Source of the DNA: Trachipleistophora hominis
Lineage: Eukaryota > Microsporidia > Pleistophoridae
Length of the DNA stretch: 10,296 nt
Direction of reading: 5' to 3'
Assembly (NCBI GenBank): GCA_000316135.1
Contig: JH993806.1
Coordinates: 1 to 10,296 of the forward strand
Below the pieces are notes generated by a model. It was not told the DNA's origin and made no database searches. It saw only the letters and a list, made by a program, of their open reading frames with translations. The number at the start of each line of letters is the position of its first letter. Positions within the stretch are counted from its first letter, which is position 1. Shown here piece after piece: positions 1 through 7,738 of the stretch. The position numbers and the translations under genes were made by a program.

Positions 1-131
1 ATAATTGTTGGAATTGCCATCAATACTTTTATAACAGCATGTTCGGAATTTATTTTTTTTAGAAGGATTGTGGATTATTAGTTAGTAAGTATTTATAGTA
101 ACTGTCATCCCCAACAATTACATTAACTAAA

Positions 132-305
132 ATGCATATCGACGCATTCGTGCATGTCTGGATAAATATGTTGCGGCCAATCGATATGTTATATGTAGAA
201 AAAAGCACATTCAATGGTAAGGATGGAAAGAAAACACGTATGCCATATCGTTTAGAAGTATCACCATTAGCAGAATTAAAACATGCCTCCTTGACAGGAT
301 GTTAG
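132..305 (+). CDS. candidate small open frame, 57 residues, unknown
   Basis: ATG at 132 opens 57 codons ending in TAG at 303-305, and the frame is open back to a TAA at 99-101. The product would be a mixed, soluble-looking peptide with a Trp near residue 10 and a basic middle (GKDGKKTR). It has no signal peptide and no motif that I recognise. Local GC is about 38% by count, higher than the flanks. No TATA box lies 27-28 nt upstream, unlike the two better-supported genes of the window. It could be a real small gene, the surviving fragment of a decayed one, or chance; length alone does not separate these. Confidence 0.2.
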   Translation: MHIDAFVHVWINMLRPIDMLYVEKSTFNGKDGKKTRMPYRLEVSPLAELKHASLTGC

Positions 306-704
306 GCGGTCAGAAATTATCGTTAACTGAAAACGCTGAGTAATATCTCGTCAAGATGTTCATGAAAGATAATATGAATCAAAGATTTCATTTTACTGTT
401 ACTACAGTGTCAATGCATACTTTTCAGTGGTGGTAAGAGAACCTTCTAATTTTCATTATGAACCAAGTATGTGTTGAATTGGACACTTAAATATACTTTT
501 CTGTGTAGAAGGATAAATGTAAAATGACACCAACATACTTTTCGGACTGAAGTTATGCATCATCCTGAAGCGGACAATTTTCAATTTTTAATCTATGTAT
601 CCGTAATATCCTATCTCGAACAAATGGTTCTCTTTACTTATGTTCTAGTAAATCCGTGTTAAATCGCTATTGAAAGGAAATGTTATAACTGCCGAGCCCA
701 GGTA

Positions 705-754
705 ATAGTTTTATTAATTATTCACTTCCTATTCGGAATAAAATTAATAACTAT
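705..754. repeat. imperfect inverted repeat (hairpin)
   Basis: The 19-nt arms 705-723 and 736-754 pair over 17 positions, with one 2-nt bulge in each arm and a 12-nt loop at 724-735. The matching blocks are ATAGTT, ATTAATT and ATTC, in the same order on both arms once the bulges are allowed. It lies in gene-free AT-rich DNA with no gene within 1.5 kb that it could regulate. It may be the relic of a small inverted-repeat element or a chance product of AT-rich sequence. Confidence 0.4.
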
Positions 755-2441
755 CACATTTTATAGACTAAAAAATTATCATAACTTTGCAAAAACAATA
801 TTTGCACCATATGATTGTAGAACCAGATCAAAGAATTTTAGCTTATTAAAGTCAAATTATTCTTTTAAATTCATAAAAATTATCATCTTCTAGTTTTGGT
901 CATCTTGCATTCAGTCGTCTATTTGCATATTTAGTCTTCATCATTTTTTTTGGCCCGCCGATTGGTGATCAAAACGTTGCTTGCCGATTTGTCTATAATT
1001 GTTTATTTTGCTGTTATTTTTATTATATAGTCAGCATCGTATGGATATCATTCATGTTTTTCATTCTGAAACTAGTTATGTTGAAATATTTTATTATTAC
1101 TGTTAATACAAATCATTTTCTAGTCAAATTCATTTGCATTGTAGACTGAATGACGTATTATAGACCAGACATTATTCTAAGCTTGTGATAGCAAGAGGAT
1201 TATGGCAGTGTTAGAAAGCTTATGGATTCCATAACACGTATTCCTTTCACCAGCGTACTACTAGTCCCACTTGAATCTAATGCTGTTGAGTAGTAACCTA
1301 TTTCTCACAATATCGCATATACAGCCATATTCGAAGCAAAGAAAAATTCTAAATTTCATAGTAAATATTTTTATATTAACTTCGAGTATAAGACATATTT
1401 GGATTTTAAAAACAATTTTTTGATGACATAAATGCATCTTATAGTATACAAAATGTGATACCAGCGTGCTGCATACTATTTGTAAGAAGAGTTTAAATTA
1501 ATTTGTTTTTAACGTTTTCCCTGATTGCTTACTATTGTTATTAGTGTAAATTTATTTATCGTTGCACGAAAGGCCTTCACAGCAATTATTTCATTTTACA
1601 CGTAGCACAAGTATATTTTTCGTATTTTAATGTGACTTGTCAGTTTATTGGTATTGGAAAAATTTATCAACACCATAATTTTCTTAAATAGTAAGTAAAA
1701 GTGCTACTTTCGTTTTTAATACAAATAATCAATTTCTCATATTCCATGGGATTTTACATTCCTGGTAAAAGTATTATTCGATCCTGTTGTTATAGTGTTA
1801 TTTTATCTTTTCAATATGAAGATTACAATATTTTTGCTCTGAACTAAAGGCTTAGTGCCATATTCTATCCCTGCAGATTAGACCTGTGTTTGTGTGATGA
1901 GATATTTAGAATTATATTCAACGAAATTTTGAGAAAAAACAAACTATGATTTTCAAGTAAGCTTTTCCAAAAAGAAAATAATCTGTTAAAAACTGATGTC
2001 TAATATTTTTGAGGATTATCAGATGAATCTAGGATTGCGATAGCTACTCTGAAAACTGCAGGGAAACTAACAAATAAGTTGAAAAAATACATATATAAGA
2101 AATATAACACTTGAAAGTACTTTTAGTTCATAGGTTCATAGGAATTTCATTCGTTTCACGGACTGGATCGGAATATGTAAACCAGACTCTGAAGAATAGT
2201 CGGATCATTATTCCAAGGGCGAAGTATACAAAATAATAAATATAAATTTTCGTAAAAAATCACCCGTTTGTTCGACATTCTGATGTTTGTATGAATTCAT
2301 TGAATCATTAGTATCGTTATCCGGGAATGTTTGATACCCAAAAATTATTTCTTTACTATCCGCTCATTCCTGGTATTTTACTGAAATTAATTCACACCAA
2401 CTTGTGAGTATTTTATCGTGTTCATTAAATAACTCGTCAAC

Positions 2442-3112
2442 TTAATTGATTCTCTCAATGAGATCATCTTTCATCATAGCAATTTCCTCAATTTGTTTCG
2501 TACATGTAGAACCATCATTTATTTGACATGCTTTCATAATTTGAGTATCAACATTCACTAAAATCTCTCTAAACTCGCTTGAATTAATTTCGCATTTATC
2601 TTTAAAGAGCTCAAATCTTTCGCTTTGTTGAGAGAGAAAATCGTTCATTAAATCAATTATTATGCACATATCCAAGCAAACATAAATAATTGCTTCGGCC
2701 AATGATGTAAACATCACATCATCGTGTTTATATATCTTTTGTGCATATAATTCTTCGAATATTTGGTGACGGTCATGTAACGCGCGAATATTAGCCAAAA
2801 TATTGTTATCTTTTTTTATACCATGTCCATCAACTACTGCATCTTGTATTATTCTACTTATTTGGTCATAGTCCACTTGTGATATCATAGACCGCATGGA
2901 GTCAATGATATCGTCTGCTATAAAACAAAGTTGTCTTATAGTCAACCTAAATCAGAGTATATATTAGCAGTAAATGATGTTGCGTGGGATTTACTAGTTG
3001 TTTTCTGATCGTTACATGTTTGTATGCCACTATCGTTATGTTCGTTTGATTATTGTGTAGCAAAAGCTGAGCACACAACATAGATCATTGGAACAAATTT
3101 CAAAAATTGCAT
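2442..3112 (-). pseudogene. broken gene for a small secreted protein, unknown family
   Basis: Read on the minus strand, an ATG at 3112 begins a 20-codon frame with a textbook signal peptide: MQFLKF, a hydrophobic core ending VVCSA, and likely cleavage after AFA. It is closed by TAA at 3052-3050. The same frame then stays open for 34 codons to a TGA at about 2944. One base out of register, a frame runs from about 2945 to TAA at 2444-2442 (167 codons). That length is very unlikely by chance here. The open body is acidic, helical-looking and without a membrane segment. Its only early ATG is at codon 17 (2897), so a 151-residue cytosolic protein is the alternative reading. The signal peptide, a TATA box at the right distance and the continuous open frames favour one ancestral secreted protein of about 220 residues, broken by one stop and one frameshift. 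Sequencing error at both sites is possible. I recognise no family. Confidence 0.65.
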
Positions 3113-3132
3113 GGAGCTAAATATTTCCTTTC

Positions 3133-3140
3133 TATTTATA
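3133..3140 (-). promoter_or_regulatory. TATA box of the broken secreted gene
   Basis: On the minus strand 3140-3133 reads TATAAATA. Its first T is 28 nt from the A of the ATG at 3112. The intact gene at 5778 has a TATA box at nearly the same distance (27 nt), which supports both assignments. At the usual TATA-to-initiation distance, transcription would start at or just before the start codon. Confidence 0.55.
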
Positions 3141-3149
3141 TTTTTAATT

Positions 3150-5520
3150 TCGATAAAGCACTCGTATTGTTCTATCAAAATAATTTTCTGATCATTATAG
3201 CTGATATAGTTACCAAAAAGGAATATTATTTAGAAATTTTTTAAAATCTATGGTTTAAACTATTTGAAACATAAAATAGCACATTGAATTAATAAATATT
3301 TTGTCTTTTTGTCGGTCGTATGATATCATGTACCTTCAAATTACGAATATTAGCACGACATTACTTTATTACTATAAAAATGTTATATTATAAAATATCA
3401 GATACTTAAGACGAAAAGTTTTATAATAAATATTAATTTACAGGCCAATTAAACGATTGTATACCTTTTTTGTTAAGTTGCGCTTGCAATAGACTGACAA
3501 GATAATAAACCATTATCATTTGAAAATGATTGACTTTAAATTTATTTCTGTTCTCTTAGTCGGTTTATAAGTGTATACTAATTTCCCATTTTTCAATGCA
3601 ACAATTCGATATCTTATCATGTATATTTTGCAAAAGAGTTGAAAATATGATGAAATAAGTGTTCTACTGACGCAAATATTTTTTAAAAATTGTATTTATA
3701 ACAACTCAAAGTTTTACTGCGTTTACATGGTAATAAAACAGTTATGGACAAATAAAGGCGTAGAATCTTCGTTATAAAATTTATTATTATATTTCATTCA
3801 TTCTTATGTTTTGCTCTTGATCTTATTCTTGTAGCTACTATTTCTGAATAATCCAAACAGCTGGTCACATATCTTTGTTTAAAAAAGTGATGAATCAAAA
3901 ACTTCCACTATTTCGCGATTTTTGCGCTATTTCATACTATGAAATAAAATTTAACTTATCGACATAGCAGCATTTTATTCTGAAAATTCAATTACTTGCT
4001 TTTCAGTGCATATGTCTGATAGTGCTTCTTTTGTAATGTTCATAGCGCAAACATATTTTATTCTAAGACTTATTTTATTTAACAGTTTCTTCACCAAATT
4101 TCAAATATTTCCAAGTGTATACCAGATTGTTTTGCAAGTATTTTTATGACACGAGATATTTGTCGAATTTTCATCTCTTATACCAGATTAAAATAACACA
4201 TTCCCGTACAAAATAAAACAAGAAGAACAAAACATTACCATTATAAAAGTGTTTACGTTGGAATAATGGAGAATTAAAGAAAAAACATCTACAGATACGG
4301 TAAGACTTTTTTTTGAAGCAACATATTCAATTAATTTTTAAACATTCTTCCAAACATCTATTTAACATGTTCTTCCTAGTGCGTTAGCACCTACCATGGC
4401 CCGTCATCCTTTGATTTATGGAACGATAAGACTTTCATATTGGAATCGAATGATTTTTCTAATCAAAAGTATTTTTAATCTTTTTTGCACTCAATTACCG
4501 GTTAAATATATTCATTTGTAGCATTTGGACATCAAAGAATGATATTCTGATAAATGTTGGTTGTATACAGGACAAATGTGCAAGCCATCATAATGAAATG
4601 GACAAAAATATCAAAATGCTAAAATTCATGAGTTAAAAATTGACTGCCATGATCTGTTCTAACGGGTTATAGAAATGCGTAAAATAATGTATTCATAACT
4701 AGAAACGCCTTTGATAAGGTACTAAATGCTGCGATTTTAAACAGATGATTTTATGGTCATAAAAAGTAAAATTTAGTCAAATAGAACAAAACTGGCGTTA
4801 TGTATCGCTTTAACGATTTTAAGACATGTTTTACCAAAATTTAACTACAAATAAGGAATCTATCAAGAGTGAAGAGTTACAACATGACGGGTACTCAACT
4901 ATCCGATAAGGTACGACAAAGAATGAACATCCAAATTTTGTTTTGTAAGGATAGCGCTACCAGTACAAAAAATGGTTGGAGAGTATCATGAGAATGCATT
5001 TTGAAATACGAATAATTTGATGGTTGTTTGGTTGACAGACGAAGTAAAAATTTTTATTTGACATTTATTCACCATAATTAGTGATGAGAAGTGTTCAGAA
5101 GGCAAGTCTTTCTCAATCGCAGTGTTCATTATTTATTTGTAAATATTATGATTTAAAGTGATATGCACACATGCATATGCTGTTGCACCGGTAAATACAA
5201 ATATTAATATTACGCGTTGCCATGTATTCACAATTCGCTATCTTTATACAATTGACTGAAATGAGCACGAAAAAGGTAATTAATAAAAATAGTACACGAT
5301 TGCTTTGTTGTTTCTTTTGTCCTTGACTAAAGGCATCGCACAGCTCACTGCGGGTGCAGAATAGTGTCTTAACACAAATGTTAAATTAAATATTTAATTC
5401 TTTTTAACATGATTTTGAGAATTGAGCAGGTCATAACCAATCAAACCGCATATTTCTGTATTTTTAAGTTTATTCTATTTGTTTTAGGAAGGCATGTCTA
5501 AGGAATAGCTACACACTTCG
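3150..5520. other. AT-rich region without a supported gene
   Basis: This is 2.4 kb of very AT-rich DNA; some 60-base lines are below 20% GC. No frame exceeds chance length. Weak items: a frame at about 4704-4770 resembling reverse-transcriptase motif A but carrying stops; a 41-codon open frame at 4396-4521 with no recognisable product; and a TATAAAAG at 4242-4249 whose ATG 24 nt downstream meets a stop after three codons. They may be relics of decayed genes or transposons, but none can be annotated as a gene. Confidence 0.6.
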
Positions 5521-5676
5521 AATACAAATTTACCGTATTATACGTTCATTATAACAGCAGTTAAGCCATTAAAATACAAATTTACAGTATTATACGTTTA
5601 TTCTAACAACAGTTAAACACCCAAAAGACAGATTTATCGTACTATATGTCCATCAATTTGAGTAATTCCCATCAAA
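5521..5676. repeat. three diverged 52-bp tandem repeats upstream of a gene
   Basis: Units start at 5521, 5573 and 5625, an exact 52-bp spacing. Units 1 and 2 are very similar (AATACAAATTTAC at their start, GTATTATACGTT in the middle, CAGTTAA near the end). Unit 3 keeps the first half with several substitutions and then decays. A further trace (AGACAGATCTATC at 5689) may be a fourth degenerate unit out of register. Each unit carries an inverted repeat centred on one T: CGTAT-T-ATACG at 5534-5544, GTAT-T-ATAC at 5587-5595, degenerate in unit 3. The array ends about 75 bp before the TATA box of the 438-residue secreted protein, so it could be an upstream regulatory array. That role is inferred from position only. 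Confidence 0.75.
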
Positions 5677-5750
5677 ATAAAAATCACCAGACAGATCTAT
5701 CTCAATAAGATATGGCAAAAATTATTGACGTGTTGATGGAACGATAAAAG

Positions 5751-5758
5751 TATAAAAG
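5751..5758 (+). promoter_or_regulatory. TATA box of the 438-residue secreted protein gene
   Basis: TATAAAAG begins 27 nt before the A of the ATG at 5778. A run of five G lies at 5769-5773, directly before the start codon; G- or C-rich triplets close to the ATG are described as promoter signals in microsporidia. If initiation falls the usual 25-30 nt downstream of the TATA box, the mRNA is almost leaderless. Confidence 0.6.
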
Positions 5759-5777
5759 AGAACGAAATGGGGGATGT

Positions 5778-7094
5778 ATGAAAATAATACGTGATTTATT
5801 GATTGTCGTATTATTTGCTGTAAATGCATGTTGTGGGGATGATGCACCAGAAGAACATGCTCGCAAGGACAAAAGGTTGGTCTATGTGACGAATGAGAAT
5901 GCAAGCAAAATGTTGTGCAAGAAGTTTCTGGTTAAGTTGAAGGATGGCACCAAGTGTCCCGTTTCATTATGCGACGCGGAGTTTTTTGCGTCTCTTTTCG
6001 AAGCGTTCTCCGCGAGAGACCTACCGACAATGCCTATGCAGAGCCCTTTACGACAATCGAGCCAGGAGTTTGCCGCCCTAGAGAATCAAATCTGTGGAGG
6101 GCTCCGCGCCAAGCCAGTGCTAAACGTTGAGGAGTTTGTTGAGATTTTCAGTCTGTCGATGCCTTTTCCTGATCCTGACCATATTAGATGCTTTGGTGTA
6201 GCTGCATGTGAGAATTATCAAAAGAATTCAGACCTGGATATATGGACAGAGAAAATTGCTACAGGTGGGATCGCGATCTACCTGCACCGTTATTTTAAGT
6301 ACATCGAAGAGATGTACATGATGTTTCGTTTACTGGGTACGCTGAAGAACTATGCAGATGAGAATCTTAGTGTGTGCATTAAGCCTCGGTATGGCAGGTT
6401 TTACGACCTGCTCACGGATAAGAGTGCTAAGCTGCGGGAGTTTTATGGTGAGATAAAAAAGAAAATCGAGCGAATGAAAGAAAGTGGTCGTCTTGGATAT
6501 ATTCACCGGTGTAATCAGCGTATTGCAGGACACAGAAAAGCACTCGGCATGTATTTAAGGGAGCATGACAGGCTTGCTCAGCTGGTCAAATTCTGTGAGA
6601 AAGCCAAGGAAATTGAACGGGAGATCCTGAGAAACGAGGAGGAATACAATGCACAATTGGATGATCCTACGCTAGGCATTGCGGATGCATCAGGTGGTGT
6701 TAAGCGTGGATCGCTATTTATCAACAGCGTACAGCTCGATGGTATTTGCCAGCTAGATGTTAACCCAACCGCAACCGAGCTGTATACGGGAAGCGCTAAG
6801 ACTGAGATTCTGGGAATGATGCGCCGTACAGCCAAGTTTGGCTCTCTGCCGGCCGATCTTAAGGAGAGAAGGCAGCGCTTCTGGGCGTGGCGAAAAAGGA
6901 ATGTTACGGACGATATTGTGATTCAAATGGAGAGTCTGTGCAATTGCTTGAAGGCAAAAAATGGCGATGAACTGACAGTTTCGTTATTATTGACCAATTC
7001 TACGTGTGGCCTCATCACTGATACGTCGGGTAGGGAAGGGCCGCAGTTAGAAGAGATTGTTCGTTTGCTACCCGATTTAAACTATGTTGATTGA
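5778..7094 (+). CDS. secreted cysteine-bearing protein of unknown function, 438 residues
   Basis: This is the one clearly intact gene: 438 codons without an intron, TGA at 7092-7094. Residues 1-20 form a signal peptide (two basic residues in the first five, hydrophobic core LLIVVLFAV, then ACCG with cleavage likely just after). The mature protein has no second membrane segment, no C-terminal KDEL-type retention signal (it ends NYVD) and 13 cysteines, at about 47, 60, 65, 106, 138, 144, 200, 245, 273, 324, 388, 390 and 410. That suggests an exported, disulfide-bonded protein. Residues 215-292 are rich in Lys, Glu and Arg and look like long helices or a coiled coil; a basic stretch KERRQRFWAWRKR follows at 362-374. 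I recognise no domain or catalytic motif. The ATG at 5778 was chosen because it opens the signal peptide and fits the TATA box; the next in-frame Met is residue 45. GC content is far above the flanks. A host-directed effector or surface protein of a parasite is plausible but unproven. Confidence 0.9.
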   Translation: MKIIRDLLIVVLFAVNACCGDDAPEEHARKDKRLVYVTNENASKMLCKKFLVKLKDGTKCPVSLCDAEFFASLFEAFSARDLPTMPMQSPLRQSSQEFAALENQICGGLRAKPVLNVEEFVEIFSLSMPFPDPDHIRCFGVAACENYQKNSDLDIWTEKIATGGIAIYLHRYFKYIEEMYMMFRLLGTLKNYADENLSVCIKPRYGRFYDLLTDKSAKLREFYGEIKKKIERMKESGRLGYIHRCNQRIAGHRKALGMYLREHDRLAQLVKFCEKAKEIEREILRNEEEYNAQLDDPTLGIADASGGVKRGSLFINSVQLDGICQLDVNPTATELYTGSAKTEILGMMRRTAKFGSLPADLKERRQRFWAWRKRNVTDDIVIQMESLCNCLKAKNGDELTVSLLLTNSTCGLITDTSGREGPQLEEIVRLLPDLNYVD

Positions 7095-7145
7095 TATCAG
7101 CAGTGATTGCATGGTTAAGTTGGTGTGGTATGGTTGAAATTGTTA

Positions 7146-7222
7146 ATGTAGGCAGATATTTGGAGATAATATCTGGTTTGGCTGATGGTTAGTGTTGTCC
7201 CCTCGGGGAGCTCTGCCTATAT
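7146..7222 (+). other. two mutually exclusive RNA stems after the stop codon
   Basis: An 8-bp perfect stem pairs CAGATATT (7153-7160) with AATATCTG (7168-7175) over a 7-nt loop. A longer stem pairs 7146-7156 with 7212-7222 (TAGGCAGA with TCTGCCTA, extended by one G-U and two A-U pairs). They share 7153-7156, so an RNA could form only one at a time. A third small stem, TCCCC/GGGGA, lies inside at 7198-7209. The block begins 50 nt after the stop codon of the secreted-protein gene and overlaps the probable retrotransposon tail. It may be the 3' UTR of either, or coincidence. Confidence 0.35.
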
Positions 7223-7242
7223 CGTTAAGTAAAGTTAATTAA
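7185..7242 (+). mobile_element. probable lone 3' tail of a non-LTR retrotransposon
   Basis: This segment shares, in the same order, the blocks ATGGTT, GTCCC, CGG, ATAT(C)GTTA, TAAAGT and TAATTAA with 7773-7838, the region leading to the 3' end of the clearer element downstream. Lengths are 58 and 66 bp. The blocks are short and partly AT-rich, so homology is suggestive only. If it is correct, an older copy ended here, directly in front of the reverse-transcriptase fragment starting at about 7243. Confidence 0.35.
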
Positions 7243-7377
7243 TGTTCCTACTTGGAATGGGATGTTTGTTTTTGTATTAATTGTCGTGCAGGTGACTACG
7301 CGCACCTTCGCTTGCCATTAGCGCTTGAACTGAACTTAAATGTAGTAATAAGGGACAGAAGAGAGAACGCGTTCCGC
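7243..7377 (+). pseudogene. reverse-transcriptase fragment of a non-LTR retrotransposon (first copy)
   Basis: The frame is open from after a TAA at 7240-7242. The diagnostic part, from 7297, translates to YAHLRLPLALELNLNVVIRD and continues RRENAFR. It matches the second copy (YAYLGLPLTPDLNLNVVIRD, then RKEKAVR) residue by residue. Upstream, EWDVCFC sits where non-LTR reverse transcriptases have a K-C-G-V/I-type strand between the catalytic FADD box and the YLGxP motif. Neither the FADD box nor an endonuclease domain is present. Similarity to copy 2 stops at about 7377, where copy 2 appears to begin. It is dead: too short, and in a different frame from copy 2. Confidence 0.7.
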
Positions 7378-7730
7378 GGGGTAAAGGGCAAGGTACGCGG
7401 GATATGCTATGAATTGTAGCCAGCTACGCATACCTCGGCCTGCCATTGACACCTGATCTGAATTTGAACGTAGTGATACGAGATAGGAAGGAGAAGGCGG
7501 TCCGTGCATACCATGAGATGAGACCGTTCCTCATAAGGAAGTTCGTACCTGCACCCATCAAGATGCTGTTGGTCAAGTCAGTTCTACTTCCAATTGCAAC
7601 TTACGGGTGCGAGCTGTATGGCATGTCCACTGCCCGCCTGGCGCCCCTGCAACGGGTGACAGACCACGCATTGAAGGACGTATTGTCCTGTGGTTCTACT
7701 CCTGGGAGGGGGGTGTCACGCAAGTTATGA
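7378..7730 (+). pseudogene. reverse-transcriptase C-terminal fragment of a non-LTR retrotransposon (second copy)
   Basis: From 7413 to a TGA at 7728-7730 the frame encodes about 105 residues of the part of a non-LTR reverse transcriptase that follows the catalytic core: YAYLGLPL, then NLNVVIRDRKEKA, PFLIRKFVPAPIKMLLVKSV, LLPIATYGCELYGM and LAPLQRVTDHALKDVLSC. This ordered set (YLGxPL, R-x-KA, P-x-x-x-K, YG-x-ELxGM, LQ-x-x-x-D-x-AL) is characteristic, and close relatives are common in microsporidian genomes. The catalytic FADD motif, palm and endonuclease are missing. The 7378-7412 stretch (KVRGICYE) looks like the preceding strand one frame away, so there is a frameshift just before YAYLG. 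Another probable break follows SCGSTPG, since the expected continuation is lost. It is a 5'-truncated, inactive insertion. Confidence 0.85.
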
Positions 7731-7738
7731 CTTGCGTG
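7717..7738 (+). other. perfect 9-bp hairpin in the retrotransposon 3' part
   Basis: CACGCAAGT (7717-7725) pairs perfectly with ACTTGCGTG (7730-7738) over the 4-nt loop TATG. It includes the TGA that ends the reverse-transcriptase frame at 7728-7730. Some non-LTR elements carry a 3' stem-loop recognised by their own reverse transcriptase. That role is possible here but not shown. Confidence 0.5.

Larger units (their letters stand above)
1..2441. other. AT-rich region without a supported gene
   Basis: No reading frame here rises above what chance gives at this base composition. By my rough estimate, open runs of 50-60 codons should occur several times per 10 kb by chance. Two items are listed separately: a small open frame at 132-305 and an imperfect hairpin at 705-754. 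A 10-bp inverted repeat (2-11 against 111-120) is also present, with no further terminal structure. I see no tRNA, rRNA or transposon ends on either strand. Confidence 0.6.

Noticed and set aside
2..120. 10-bp inverted repeat (2-11 and 111-120) that might bound a small element
   Set aside because: The arms do not extend, there is no target duplication, and a match of this length is plausible by chance in a short window.
1187..1430. Two open runs in one frame separated by TAGTAA
   Set aside because: Open runs of this length are expected by chance here, and no motif or promoter supports a pseudogene.
2946..2993. Possible 48-nt intron on the minus strand (GTAAAT donor, CTAAT branch-like site, TTTAG acceptor) joining the signal peptide to the body
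   Set aside because: It does not remove the TAA at 3052-3050, and joining at these sites puts the body out of frame. The only GT donors before the stop would cut inside the signal-peptide core.
4242..4268. TATAAAAG identical to the intact gene's TATA box, with an ATG 24 nt downstream
   Set aside because: The ATG meets a stop after three codons, and no open frame continues.
4396..4521. 41-codon frame beginning MARHPLIYG, preceded by ten more open codons
   Set aside because: Chance length, no promoter at the expected distance and no family. A 12-base match (ATGGAACGATAA) to 5736-5747 upstream of the intact gene is also near chance expectation.
5722..5904. 60-codon minus-strand frame
   Set aside because: It lies across the promoter and 5' end of the 438-residue gene and is a shadow of it.
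6330..6835. Two minus-strand frames of 67 and 85 codons
   Set aside because: Both lie entirely inside the secreted-protein gene on the opposite strand and have no promoter or recognisable product.
5898..7010. Potential N-glycosylation sites (for example NAS, NLS, NVT, NST) in the secreted protein
   Set aside because: Microsporidia are thought to lack N-glycosylation, and such triplets are frequent by chance, so no weight was given to them.
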